A stretch of DNA of 64,000 nt from Cryptomeria japonica (taxonomy: Eukaryota > Streptophyta > Pinopsida > Cupressales > Cupressaceae). Below, piece after piece: positions 43,609 to 55,516 of the stretch. Each line of letters starts with the position of its first letter. Position 1 is the first letter of the stretch. The notes below the pieces were generated by a model. It was not told the DNA's origin, did no database searches, and saw only the letters and a list, made by a program, of their open reading frames with translations. A program made the translations under genes and the position numbers. The stretch covers positions 63,050,614 through 63,114,613 of the forward strand of contig NC_081408.1 of assembly GCF_030272615.1 (NCBI RefSeq). Reading direction: 5' to 3'.

Positions 43609-44675
43609 TATGACACTGGTACAGATGGAGAACTTAAGAAAATAGTTGGAAGGAGCTCTTGAACATTTTGATAAAACTTGAAGATGATATGAGGATTGCA
43701 CAAGAATTCATAAAAGGATTTCAAGAAAACTTTTCTATAGCACAAAATAAAATAAAAGAAGTTCATGAGAAGATGCATAATGATGATGATGAAAAAGAAA
43801 CTCTTAGAGACATGGAAAACAAGTTGAGACAAGAAAACAATATTATGAAGAATGAAATGCAAGATATGACCATGAGATTATGTAAAGATATTAAAGAGAT
43901 GAAGAAGAATAAAAAAGACTTGACTAGGAGACTTAATGAAGCTAGAAATGAAAATCTGAGACTTAGTCATTAAAATGATATGTTGAAGACATGTTTGATT
44001 CACATGCAACATGATTAAAGTCATTAAAATGATATGTTGAAGACATGTCTGATTCACATGCAACATGATTAAATTGAGCTTATGAGACAAGTTGGAATTC
44101 TGGAAAATGAGTTGGCTACTGCAAATAAACACAAAGACAAATTAGAGAAAAGTTCAGAGGAACTTGATGACATGCTAAAGAAACAAAAACCTAATGGAGA
44201 TACTAATGGACTTGGAATTGAACATGGAGAAAGTTTCAGTACTGCAAACAATCAAGATCAGAACAAACTGGCAAGACAACCTAATGCTTATAAATATAAT
44301 GGAAAATGTTTTAATTGCAACAAATATGGTCATAGAGAAAATTAGTGTGGATTTAGAAATAATCAGATTAAGAACTCACCCACCGGTCAATGTTCCAAAT
44401 GCAACAATGTTGGTCATAATTCAGAAAATTGTAGAATGAATGTGAAATACTATGTTTGTGGAAGATTTGGACATTTATCTAATCAATGCAGATCACAAAC
44501 TGGCCAAGGATATGGAAAGGCTTTTCAGAGGAATAATGTGACTTGTTATGCATGTAACAAGATTGGACATATTGAAAAAATTTGTAGAAGCAAGAATGCA
44601 CTGGCAAACAATATGAGATCTAACTTGAAGGAAAAAGAGAAGGTAGAAGAAGTAAAGCAAGAATTTTCTAAATAG
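43609..44675 (+). pseudogene. B2 gag: coiled coil and zinc knuckles
   Basis: The candidate start ATG at 43610 gives MTLVQMENLRK, then TAG; the same TAG is in B3. Downstream frames are 43659-43973 (coiled-coil, NKLRQENNIMKNEMQDMTMR), 44082-44345 (knuckle 1, CFNCNKYGHREN then TAG) and 44436-44675 (knuckles 3 and 4). The second knuckle, CSKCNNVGHNSENC, lies between. The tail is KEKEKVEEVKQEFSK. Frameshifts separate the coil from the knuckles. Confidence 0.82.
43965..44072 (+). repeat. 54-bp in-frame tandem duplication in B2 gag
   Basis: AGTCATTAAAATGATATGTT begins at 43965 and again at 44019; the two 54-bp units (18 codons) differ at one base. B3 has a single copy. Confidence 0.85.
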
Positions 44676-45070
44676 TGGATTAAGAAAAGAGATCAGAGAA
44701 CTAATGAAACGATCTTTGCACCGATAGAACAGAGTAACTCTCCATTGGTAGGAGACTCTTGATCTAACTGAGGAATAATACCTTGGGGTTATGGTAGCGG
44801 ATTGATAAACATGCATTCTACCCTCAGTTGATGGTGAGAAGATACATTTCTTCTTTACCAGCAGGTCTGTTAAGTTTTCACTTAACCGACAAGAATTTAA
44901 TGATTTTTTAAAGAATTTTTTGGCTATAAAGCACCGGAAAACCCTCATTTCAAACTCATCGAGCATTCAAAATTTCTATGAGCATGAAATCAAGCAAAGG
45001 CATTCAAGGTGAATCTAAGAAGTGTTTTTCAAGCATTCAACAAACATCTAGATAAGAGGTATTTTTCATA
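44676..45070 (+). other. B2 spacer between gag and second ORF
   Basis: No supported ORF; the antisense frame 44493-44966 is a shadow. A conserved leader (about 44880-45070) matches B3 at 14233-14388 joined to 41780-41860. Confidence 0.6.
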
Positions 45071-48000
45071 ATGGTTGCTTCATCTTTTGTTCCTGAATTT
45101 ATTTTGAACCCTACTATTGTGGAGAATGTGAAATTCCCTAGGCCCGTATTCCAAATAATTCCCGAGATTGATTAGCAAGACAAATCTATAGGAGCTTTTT
45201 CAAAAATACTTGAGGGTGTAGCATTTGTAGAAGACCCTAGGATTTACATACATTGCAATATAGAAGACCTAGGATCTGAGGAGTTAATGAAAATATTTAA
45301 TAAGGTTATTTGTGATGAACATGGAATTGTTAAACCCGAACATAAGATTGTGGAAACTTTAGGTTTTGTGGAGGTACTTAATATCCCTCAATTTCTAAAG
45401 GAAGTGCTAAGGATCATATTGAGTAGAGCACATGGAGAATCCTTGTGGTTGGATTCTGTTTCTAAGATAACCTAACAAGCAATTAGGGCAGTTACTAGTT
45501 TACCCTCAACTGGTAGTAGACCTGATAAGACAAAGAAGATTCCCAACAAAATGGTGACAAGCCTAACCAGAGGAACATCTAACAATAGATCACTTGGAAT
45601 AAATGACATTAAGGAAATTAATGTGAGATATGTAAGTATGGTCCTTGGATACAAAGCCACACATGCTAACAGACTCAATTATGTTTCCAATCTTTGTATT
45701 TATATTACATATGAAATGATAAACAACAATGCTAAGATATATATGTGTGAATGGTTAAAATATGATCTTATTGATAACCTGAAAAAGATTAAGAGAGACA
45801 AAAAGGGTACTTTACACTTTGGAAACCTTCTGGTATGTTTGATGTTATATTTCACCAAAGAGATCCCCGATATAGCACAAAAAGACTTTGGTTATGATAT
45901 ACTAGTAGGAAAACAACTACAGGAAGCTTTTATCGGCATGGGAACTGATAGAGATAATAACATAATAGATTACTTTAAAACTTTCCAATCTAAGATGAGA
46001 GCTAGGGAAAGGATTCCTTAGAGAATAGTTGAGAAATATGACAAGCAAATCTATTTAAAAGAGATGAAACCTAGATGGAAGCAGTAAGCCCTAGAACTAT
46101 TTGCGTTACTGAAATGGGTAATGAGGTTTATCTACATGTTCTGGAAATGTATGCAAAAGAACTGCTTGAAGCACCTAGAGAACCATCTGAGGAAATATTT
46201 GGAAGTGCTAAAACCATAGCTAGTAAAGTGTCAATGAAGAAAAATAAGAAGAAAAGAGAAATTCATTAGGGATGCATCCAAGAAAGCACAAGAAATCAAA
46301 GAGAATGCCATGAACCTTAGTGGCATATCAGCTAGTGATCTTGAAGGACTTCAACCAGAGGCACATATTTCACCGGTTGACACATCTTTTCACAATGATA
46401 GTGGGAAGGTTGCTAAGGTCAAAAGAGTGGAAATGAAAAGGAAAGCCTCACTGGTACCTTCTCCTACTCTAAAGAAAACAAGAACTTTAAGGAAGATACA
46501 ATAGGTGGTTAGGGAAGAAAAGAAGAAGGTTACTCCAAAGAGAAAATAGACACTAGTTACCCCTTCATTGAATGATCTACTTAATGAGGTTAAACATGAG
46601 GGAAATTTGTCAAATGTGAACAAGTTATATCATTCTTTCAATAACACTGACAAGGAAACTATTGAAGAAAGCATTGTTCTCCATTTAGACATTTTTAAGA
46701 AAGTTTTTATTGAAGTTCTTGATGAGCTACCAAATGATCTCTACATGAGAATAGAAGCTAAAAGGCTACCAGTGATGGAGTTAGATAAGAAATTGAAAGT
46801 TGAAGTACTCGTGGTTGTTCACCCGGTTAACTCCAAGGAAGAAATAGATGAACTTATTTCTGATGCTAACCTATTAGTATTTGCTAGTGGACACCAGCAA
46901 GTGAGCCTGATGGCTAGAAGAATGAAGGAAATTGCAGAAGAAACAACGGATAATTGGGATATATTCTTTGTAGAGAAAGAAAAATAAGAGGAAAAGAGTA
47001 GACCTGAGAAGACATTTAAGGTTTATCAAAAGGACAAAGGTAAATGAAAAATTGGTGGTGTTCCAAACATTAAGATTACTAAAAATCTTCCACCACCACC
47101 TTTGGATATTGCACCAATACACTTAGAAGATTCACCAGTTATTGGCATTGAAGGAATAAGACATAATGATACTAATCTTGAGTCAGGGATACTATTTACA
47201 ATGAATGTGGATACTCAAGAGGTAAACATTTTTGTGGATAAGGAAACCTCTAAAGTTAAGTCAGACAATGTTGACAATAGCAACATAGTAGAGAAATCGG
47301 TACAAAATATTGAAACTGAGACATCAACACAAATAGAGCAACCAGCACAGATTGAAAAACCTACTAAAGATAAAGGTACTAGCACAAGGCCACCAAAGAC
47401 TGAGAATTCGGTAGTAGAACTTTCAGAGAAAAAAATTGAGGTAGAGGTGCACACAGAGACTGAGAAACTGACAATCATAGAAACATTGAAACAATTTGAG
47501 AAACCTTTAAAGGTTGAGATGCAAACACAGACTGATCCACCAGAAGAAAATGCAAGCAAAATGGACACATTTCATGGAAGCAAAGAGGTAATAAAAATGA
47601 TTGGTTAGACATCCGACACATCTACAGGTGAATTTAGACCTACCAATGTTATAGAGGTACTTTTGGATTCAATTAAGAAGATATTGGATTGCAATGCATT
47701 GGCTTTTAAGGCAATTGATAACGCTTCAACAGTTCTTAAGTTGATTGCACCAAATTGTAAAATAGATCACATTACTAATTCTTTGGGTAAATTGGACACA
47801 TCGTTCAAATTTATTGCTAATAATGTAATAACTATTGATAAGGTGAATAAGGACACAATTAAGGAGAGAGTTGAAAAAGAGAAAAACACATTCTTTGAAG
47901 ATACTATAAAGAAATGTACATAACACTTAAATACATTATTACCAGTACTTAACTCTACAATTTTGGAGTACAAGGAGCTATATAGGGAAACATGCAAACC

Positions 48001-48385
48001 TCACCTTTTGATACAGGACATAGATGAGGAGATCAGAAAAACATAGAAAAAAATTGATGACATAGCAGATAATATAATTGGTTCATCTGGACATATATTA
48101 GTTTTTGAGCAGGAAATGATAGTTTTTGAGAAGTTAGAGAAACTTGAGAAAGAGAAGGCAAGGATAAGGTCAAATGCCTGGGAACTTAAAAATAAACTTG
48201 GTCCTAAGTTGGACAATCTTATCACTCAGAGAATTGAAATATCTAAGGCATTAGTTCAAGGAGAGAAATCAATGGAGGAACACATGCATTATCTCATCGG
48301 CATGGTCCAACAGACTGAGGCAACTTTCAATGATAGCAAAAGGTTTATGCAGAGTCTGAATTTAGTTTTGGCAGATATTTTTTAG
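45071..48385 (+). pseudogene. B2 long second ORF (about 1,100 codons), unknown function
   Basis: Starts at ATG 45071 (MVASSFVPEFILNPTIVENV). Nearly the whole 3.3 kb stays in one frame to TAG at 48385, interrupted by about a dozen stops, most of them TAG, with a short shift to another frame at about 46080-46262 that then returns. The N-terminal third is a compact globular-looking segment (LKEVLRIILSRAHGESLWLD, CLMLYFTKEIPDIAQKDFGY). The middle is Lys/Glu-rich. The part around 47280-47540 has repeats rich in Glu/Thr (ETETSTQIEQPAQIEKPTKD). The C-terminus (47663-48385) is helical and coiled-coil (FEKLEKLEKEKARIRSNAWE). I recognise no domain. The start is shared with B3 (14188-14232), which supports real coding. 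Confidence 0.7.
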
Positions 48386-48608
48386 ATTGTAACCAACCGG
48401 TTATAGACTTTGAGGTGAAATTTTTGAACTCATTTGATTATTTTTGAAAACCTTTTTAATTGATGTCAAAGGGGGAGTAGTGGAGAGAAAAATACATATA
48501 CAGAGGAGATCACTTTCTCAAGGGGAGCACATCTTTTTGGAATCTTTTCGGACTTCAATTTTTGGAAGTAGTTTTTGGATTTTTCTCATGAGTGTTGCCA
48601 TCAATGTC

Positions 48609-48619
48609 AAAAGGGGAGA
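48609..48619 (+). other. B2 polypurine tract
   Basis: AAAAGGGGAGA, one base before the 3' LTR start TGTTGGCATT (48621). Confidence 0.85.
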
Positions 48620-48620
48620 T

Positions 48621-48783
48621 TGTTGGCATTATACTCTCTTATGAGAAAAGTTGATGTTGTCATTGATGGCAACCAACTGGCAACAAACTAGCAACCATCT
48701 AGCAACCAATCGAAAGATACCGACACTAGTAATAGATTTCTACATACACCGGTAGACACCGACACTGATAGGCACTTCACCAG
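48621..48783 (+). repeat. B2 3' LTR, first part
   Basis: Aligns with the first 160 bp of 42765-43553 and is cut by A4. The remainder is at 55517-56167. Confidence 0.9.
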
Positions 48784-49850
48784 TGTTGGTATTCTGGTTA
48801 TATTGATATGGTTTTGTCATTGATGTCAACACCTATTAAACACTTATCAACTCTGCCACTTTGGAGAATTGGGAATATTCACTAGCAAGCAAGTGACTTA
48901 TGCACAGTCACTGATATCTGGTACACCGGCAAGATATATTGTTCATCGGCACTTGGAATAACATGAAAAACACTTGGTTATGTTGAAGACATTGTTTGGA
49001 CACTTTATCTTGGAGATTTGTTCATTGGTATATTCATGTTTGCATATTTGCTATTACCAGCAAATAGGTCCAGGTTATGCACCAGCAAGCTTATCTATTC
49101 TAGATCATCATGACACGCTTTGGAGATGATTTATTATTGTAAATGCATTAAGCTGACATGTTGAATTGGATATTGCATCGGCTATTGATTTACTTGTAAT
49201 TGTTTTATTGTAATATCTTTTAGAGCTGACCTACTAAAATTGGTCTTCGCTTATGGTATATATGTAAGATCTTATTTGTAAGATCGATATACGATTGGAA
49301 AAAGGAATTGTAAAAGGTATATGCGAGAATAAGAAGAGCTATACATGTAGACATCATTTGAAGGTGAAGAAAGGTTTTTGTGAAGACATATTAGAACTAC
49401 ACCAGTACTGAATCCAGCATATGAAGATACTATTTTGAGCAGTACATCATTATCGGATTTAACCATCCAATTGTAGTCAGTGTGACTCCTATTTGTGTTT
49501 GAGCAGTGAGCTCTAGGTGTTTGGCCTTTCTGCATGTGCAAACCCCATTTGTATACACATAATATCTACACTAGTATCATCTGATCATGGGTAAGGTTTC
49601 CCACCATGGTTTTTCCCCTTATAGGGTTTCCACGTACAAACTTTGGTGTTATGTGTTGTAGATGTTATTATCTTTCTATTTCATGCATTAATCTATACCG
49701 GTACTACAATTAACTGATAAATTGTCTACTGACATAAAGTTTGGTTTACCAGTATTAAGCATTAAGTTTAGTTAAGTTGTTTTTGGTTTGAATTTATTAG
49801 ACAACTGATTCACCCCCCCCCCCCCTCTCAGTTGTCTCGAAGACCTAACA
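48784..49850 (+). repeat. A4 5' LTR
   Basis: TGTTGGTATTC...GACCTAACA. The terminal hairpin at 49799-49837 has a perfect 9-bp stem, AGACAACTG/CAGTTGTCT, around a C-rich loop expanded to a run of about 15 C. The antisense open stretch 49272-49541 is not supported. Confidence 0.95.
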
Positions 49851-49852
49851 AT

Positions 49853-49864
49853 TGGTATCAGAGC
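49853..49864 (+). other. A4 primer binding site
   Basis: TGGTATCAGAGC, the standard tRNA-iMet complement, two bases after the LTR. Confidence 0.92.
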
Positions 49865-49906
49865 TTAGTCTTCTTTTGTAGAAGTTTAACAACTTGAGGA
49901 GATCCA

Positions 49907-51009
49907 ATATCTACTAACTATTTCAGGAAGGATAGTCCTAAACTTGATGGAACCAACTATGACATAAGGAAGATTAGAATGGAGACACATCTGAATTGAA
50001 TTGGAAAGGACATTTGGGAAGTTACAAAGAATGGCTATACTACTCCTACTCCTGGTCAGCCTAATCCACCTACGTTAGGAAAAGATGAAGAAAATGATTG
50101 CAAAGCAAGGGAAGCACTTTTGAGTGGATTATCAAATCAACAAATCATGGGATTATCAGATAGGTCTATTGCTAAAGTTATTTGGGATCATTTGGAAATA
50201 TTGAATAAAGGAGATTCCATGGTCAAAATTGCAAAACCTGAAATCTTTCGGGTCAGGTGTGAAAATTTGAAAATAGAAGAAGATGAAAGGATTTCTGCTT
50301 TTATGGAAAGAGTTAATGGAATTGTTTTGAGTATTAAATATTGTGGAGGAACCTTAAGTGAAGATGAATTGTTTCAAAAATTTTAAGAGGATTTCCACTG
50401 ACATACAAAATGAAAGTTAGTGCTATCAATGAGTTAAGAACAATGCCTAATACATCAGTAACTAGAGATACATTGATTGGAAAAATTTCAGCTTTTGAAA
50501 TTAAGGAATTTGGTCTTGTTGCTACTATAAAGACAAAATTAGCTTTTAAAGCATCAACATCATCTACACCATCATTTGACAAATCTGATTGGAAAGCCTT
50601 TTATGGAAGAGAACTTGAAGAAAGCAGGAGAGAAAATGAAGAACTTGAAGAACTTGAAGCACTATTTGCAAGGAAAATACCTAAAGGTCCAATTGGAAGT
50701 AAGTATGAAGGTAAAGAACCCTTTAAATGTTTTAACTATAATAAGATTGGTCATATGGCTTCAAGATGCCCTGATAGACATGCTAGACTGAGAGAAGAAG
50801 CTAGAAGAACATACAAGCCTAACCTTGAATATCAAAGATACATATTTAAGAAGAATAAAGATAAATCTTGTTATCTTGCTGATGAAGGAGTCACTGATGA
50901 TTCAAATGAGGATCCAATAGACAATGGATGGGTCTTTTTTTCTATAACTAAAGATCAACCAACACCTATTGTTCAACTTGTAGAGCAGGCCCTGGTAGCT
51001 AAAATTTAA
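49907..51009 (+). pseudogene. A4 gag
   Basis: At the position of A1's gag ATG this copy reads ATA (49907-49909). Downstream are QQIMGLSDRSIAKVIWDHLE (50120-50386 frame) and, after a one-base loss near 50380, the frame 50410-51009 with the knuckle CFNYNKIGHMASRCP and an acidic tail. Copia Gag forms the particle. Confidence 0.85.
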
Positions 51010-51249
51010 GTTAAGGATGAATGGATCATTGATTCAGGATGTGCACATCACATGACTGGTGATAAAGGTAAATTCTTGACCTTTGAGGAATATAATGGAG
51101 GTCTAGTAAGATTTGGAGATGTTAAAGCTTATTTGATCAAAGGAAAGGGTACTATATCTCTTGATGGTAAGCATAATACTGACAATGTTTACTATGTAGA
51201 AAGTTTAAAGCATAATCTTTTGAGTGTTGGTCAATTAGTTGAAAAATGA
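51010..51249 (+). pseudogene. A4 protease
   Basis: After a TAA at 51007, WIIDSGCAHHMTGDKGKFLT carries the intact catalytic DSG that A1 has lost. It ends LKHNLLSVGQLVEK at TGA (51247). Confidence 0.82.
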
Positions 51250-52260
51250 TTTTAGTTACAATTCAACAATGGAAAATGCAAAATTATGAACAAATCTGGT
51301 TTGAAAATTGTAACCAGTAATAAAACTAGAGGTAACATCTTTCATTTGAATAACAATGAAAAGACATGCTTGATTGCACATATTGATGGAAGTTGACTAT
51401 GGCATAAGAGACTCTGTCATGTAAATTTTGATTGCATAGTAAAAATCAGTATGACTAAGGTAGTTAGAGATTTACCTAAGATTGTCAAACCTCACAATCT
51501 GGTATGTAAGGAATGTTAATTTGGAAAATAGGTTAGAGCATCTTTTAAAAGTATTCCAGAAAATTCCAATAATGCTCTTGACTTAATTCACACTGATTTA
51601 TGTGGTCCAGCTAGAACTAAAATCTTACAAGGTGATAGATATTTTATGCCAATCATTGATGACTATTCTAGAATGTGTTGGGTTACTTTTCTCAAAGAAA
51701 AATTAGAAGCACTTGGGAAATTCAAACTATTCAAAGAAATGGTAGAAAATGAAACCGCTAAGAAAATCAAATATCTGAGATCAGATCAAGGAGGTGAATT
51801 TACATCTAAATAATTTAATACATTATGTGAAGTGAATGGAATCAAATGATAACTATCAACACCTCGGACACCACAACAAAATGGAGTTGTAGAAAGGAAA
51901 AACAAAACTATCTTGGATGCAGCTAGAAGTATGTTATCAGAAGTAAATCTACCACATGTGTATTAGAGAGAGATAGTAAGAAAAATAGTCTATACATTCA
52001 ACAAAGTTCACATCAAAGGTGAAACTGGTAAGACCCCTCATATACTATGGTTTGGTATCACTCCTACTCTTAAATATTTCAGAATATTTGGAAGTAAATG
52101 CTATATTAGAAGAGATGAGTATATTGGAAAATTTGATCCTAGAAGTGATGAAGGAATATTTCTTGGTTATTCATCTAAGAGAAAAGCATATAGATGCTTT
52201 AACAAAAGATTGCAGAAAATTGTTGAGAGTACAAATGTGAAGATTGATAAATAATTTAGA
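51250..52260 (+). pseudogene. A4 integrase
   Basis: The HHCC region and DDE core can be followed against A1 with at least six stops (TGA 51394, TAA 51517, TAG 51529, TAA 51811, TGA and TAA near 51849, TAG 51964). The first catalytic Asp (HTDLCG), the second (RSDQGGEFTS) and the Glu (VERKNKTILD) are retained as sequence. Confidence 0.85.
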
Positions 52261-53655
52261 GGAACTTCAAGGTATATAGACTCTGAACCGGCAACAGAGA
52301 TAATGACAAATGAACCTACATTGAACCCACCGGTATAGAATGAAGATCGAGTTACACTAGTATCATCTAAAAATTTCCACTGTAACTGAGGAATTGTAGC
52401 AAATGAAGACACTCCGATATGTAAGATTGAACCACTCTGACAATCAGATAATTAGAAACAAGTATCAAGGAGTTATGAAGAGGTATGTCTTATTTCTCAA
52501 ATTGAACCATCATCAATTAATGAGTCATGTGAAGATAAGCATTGGATTAAAGCTATGGAAGAGGAATTAGAATAGATTGAAAAGAATAACACATGGACAT
52601 TAGTTCCCCGGCCTCGGTCTAAAGACAAAAATGTAATTCGAACAAAATGGGTATTCAGAAATAAACTTAATGGAGATGGTAAGGTAATCAGAAATAAAGC
52701 AAGACTAGTGTGTAAGGGATATTCTTAGTAAGAAGGAATTGATTATAATGAAACCTTTGCACTAGTAGCTACAATTGAGGTAGTGAGATTATTCCTGGCT
52801 TTTGCAGCACACAAGAACTACAAAGTATATCAAATGGATATTAAATGTGCATTTTTGAATGGAGATCTTGAAGAAGAAGTTTACATTGAGCAATCTGATG
52901 GATTTTCTTTGATAGATAACAAAGATATGGTTTGCAGGCTAAGCAAAGCTTTGTTTGGGTTGAAGCAAGCTCCAAGAGCTTGGTATGCTAGATTGGATAA
53001 ATATCTTTTGAAGATTGGATGTTCTAAAGGTAATGCTGATAGCAACTTATACTATAAATTGACTAATGATGACATCTTGGTTATAGATTTTTTTGTTGAT
53101 GATATAATCTTTGGAGGAGAAGATGGATTATGTAAAGACTTTTCTATTGAAATGCAACAAGAAGTTGAAATGTCTATGATTGGAGAGATAAAAGTCTTTT
53201 TAGTATTGCAAATTTCATAGACTGATAAAGGTATATTCTTGAGTCAATCCAAGTACTTGAAGGAGTTACTAAAGAAATTTGGGATGGAGAACTCTAAACT
53301 GGTAAGCACACCTATGACTACAAATGGCAAATTATCACTAAGGGATGAATCTACACCTGTTAATCTAACTAGGTACAAATCTATGATAGGTGGTGTATTG
53401 TATTTGACACAAATAAGACCTAATATTATGAATGCAATATGTATTGTTTCAATATTTCAAAGTAATCCTAAAAAAAAACATGAATCAATAGTAAAAAGGA
53501 TTTTCTGGTACTTACAAGTCACTACAAATCCTTGTTTATGGTATCCTAGAGATGAAAACTTTGAATTATGTGCATACACAGGTGCAAATTGGATAGGAGA
53601 TGTGGATGACAGAAAAAGCACCACCGACGGAGCATTTTTCTTAGCAGCAGATTAA
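52261..53655 (+). pseudogene. A4 reverse transcriptase
   Basis: The linker and RT entry (52320-52782) have TAG at 52336 and 52573 where A1 has CAG and CAA. The open frame 52783-53220 covers MDIKCAFLNGDLEEEVYIEQ to FFVDDIIFGGEDGLCKDFSI and stops at TAG 53218 (A1: CAG). The frame 53239-53655 continues to STPMTTNGKLSL and DVDDRKSTTDGAFFL. Confidence 0.88.
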
Positions 53656-54044
53656 TTTTTTGGTTGAGTAAGGAACAAAGTTGCACATCTTTATCAACAA
53701 CAGAATCAAGATATGTTGTCACAACAACTAACTGTACATAGGTATTATGGCTTAAGAAAATGTTGAATGACTTAAAGGTTAAATGCAAGGAACCTATAAC
53801 TATCTATTGTGACAATATTGCAGCAATTGATATACCTAAGAATCCAGTACTACATTCTAAAACTAAACATGTTTCTATCAAATTGATTTTTTTGAAAGAG
53901 ATCGTTGAAGGAAAAGAAGTAAAATTGGTTTATGTGAATACTAAAGAGAAGATTGCAGATATTTTCACTAAGTGTTTTCCTAAGGAGAATTTTGAATATC
54001 TCAGAGATCAGTTTGGGGTAATACTCCCACTCATACAAACTTAG
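53656..54044 (+). pseudogene. A4 RNase H
   Basis: The frame 53760-54044 reads ITIYCDNIAAIDIPKNPVLH and ADIFTKCFPKENFEYLRDQF. Before it, the TAG also present in A1 precedes VLWLKKML. Ends at TAG 54042. Confidence 0.85.
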
Positions 54045-54402
54045 ACAGTTGATGTTTGTCATCAACCAATATAATTAACAAAAAAATCTTTTATTCCGGC
54101 TTTGATGATGAGAGCTACTTCTCAGAGGGAGTAGTTGGTATATTGAATTGCTTGGTATTTTGTATTTGAACTTGGTTTTGTAGTAACTTTGGCATTTGAT
54201 GTCAAAGGGGGAGAGATTGATATGGAAAAACACAAAGAAAACACATGTTACTCACAGGGGGAGAGATTGTTATTGATTACTCTTTGTGTCTGAATTTTGA
54301 TTTCTGGTTATGATATCTTTTGGGAGATTGTTGGTTTTTGGTATTTGGCATTTCTATTTTGGCACTTTGATAGTTTTTCCATCTTGTGTTTCCATCAATG
54401 CC
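54045..54402 (+). other. A4 3' untranslated region
   Basis: Contains several GGGGGAGA blocks (about 54209, 54257 and the PPT) and no ORF. Confidence 0.65.
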
Positions 54403-54414
54403 AAAGGGGGAGAT

Positions 54415-55516
54415 TGTTGGTATTTTGGTTATATTGATATGGTTTTGTCATTGAAGTCAACACTTATTAAACACTTATCAACTCTGACACTTTGGAGACT
54501 TGGAAATATTCACCGGCAAGCAAGTGACTTATGCACAGTCACCAGTATCTAGTACACTAGTAGGATATATTGTTCACTGGTAGGATATATTGTTCATTGA
54601 TAGGATATATTGTTCACTGGCACTTGGAATAACATGAAAAACACTTGGTTATGTTGAAGACATCGTTTGGACACTTTGTCTTGGAGATTTGTTCATTGGT
54701 ATATTTGTGTTTGCATATTTGTTGTTATCGGCAAATAGGTCCAGGTTATGCATCGACAGGCTTATCTATTCCTGATCAGCACAACACACTTTGGAGATGA
54801 TTTATTGTTGTAAATGCATTAAGCTGACATGTTGAATTGGATATTGCATCAGTTATTGATTTACTTGTAATTATTTTATTGTAATATATTATAGAGCCGA
54901 CCTACTAAAATTGGTCTTAGGTTATGGTATATATGTAAGATCTTATTTGTAAGATTGATATACGATTCGAAAAAGGAATTGTAAGAAGGTATATGCAAGA
55001 ATAAGTAGAGCTATACACACAAACATCATTTGAAGGTGAAGAAAGGTTTTTGTGAAGACATATCAAAACTACACCAGTACTGAATCTAGCATATGAAGAT
55101 GTTATTTTGAGCAATACATCATTATTGGATTTAACCATCCAATTGTAATCAGTGTGACTCCTATTTGTGTTTGAGGAGTGAGCTCTAGGTGCTTGGCCTT
55201 TCTGCATGTGTAGACCCTATTTGTGTACACATACTATCTGTAGTTGTATCATCTGATTGTGGGTAAGGTTTCTCAGCATTTTTTTTCCTCTTATAGGGTT
55301 TCCACATCCAAACTTTGGTGTTATGTGTTGTGGATGTTATTATCTTTCTGTTTCATGCATTAATCTTTATCGGTACTACAATTAACTGATAAACTGTCTA
55401 CCAGCATAAAGTTTGGTTTACCCGTATTAAGCATTAAGTTTATTTAAGTTGTTTTTGGTTCGAATTTATTAGACAACTGATTTACACCCCCTCTCAGTTG
55501 TCTCTAGAACCTAACA
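54415..55516 (+). repeat. A4 3' LTR
   Basis: TGTTGGTATTT...GAACCTAACA. Hairpin at 55471-55503 (perfect 9-bp stem). Contains the 20-bp triplication at 54561-54620. Confidence 0.95.
54561..54620 (+). repeat. Three tandem 20-bp units in A4 3' LTR
   Basis: TAGGATATATTGTTCACTGG at 54561, 54581 (one or two changes) and 54601. The 5' LTR and A1 have one copy. Confidence 0.9.

Larger units (their letters stand above)
48784..55516 (+). mobile_element. A4: Ty1/copia element of family A inside B2's 3' LTR
   Basis: The LTRs are 48784-49850 (1067 bp) and 54415-55516 (1102 bp). A tRNA-iMet PBS (49853-49864) and a PPT (54403-54413) are present. The TSD is imperfect: ACCAG (48779-48783) before and ACCGA (55517-55521) after. 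Gag, protease, integrase, RT and RNase H lie in copia order. It is the same family as A1; comparing the two shows independent decay. The 3' LTR is longer mainly because of a 20-bp triplication at 54561-54620. Confidence 0.93.

Noticed and set aside
47215-47568. 117-codon minus-strand Ser/Val-rich frame
   Set aside because: Shadow of the Glu/Thr-rich part of the B2 second ORF.
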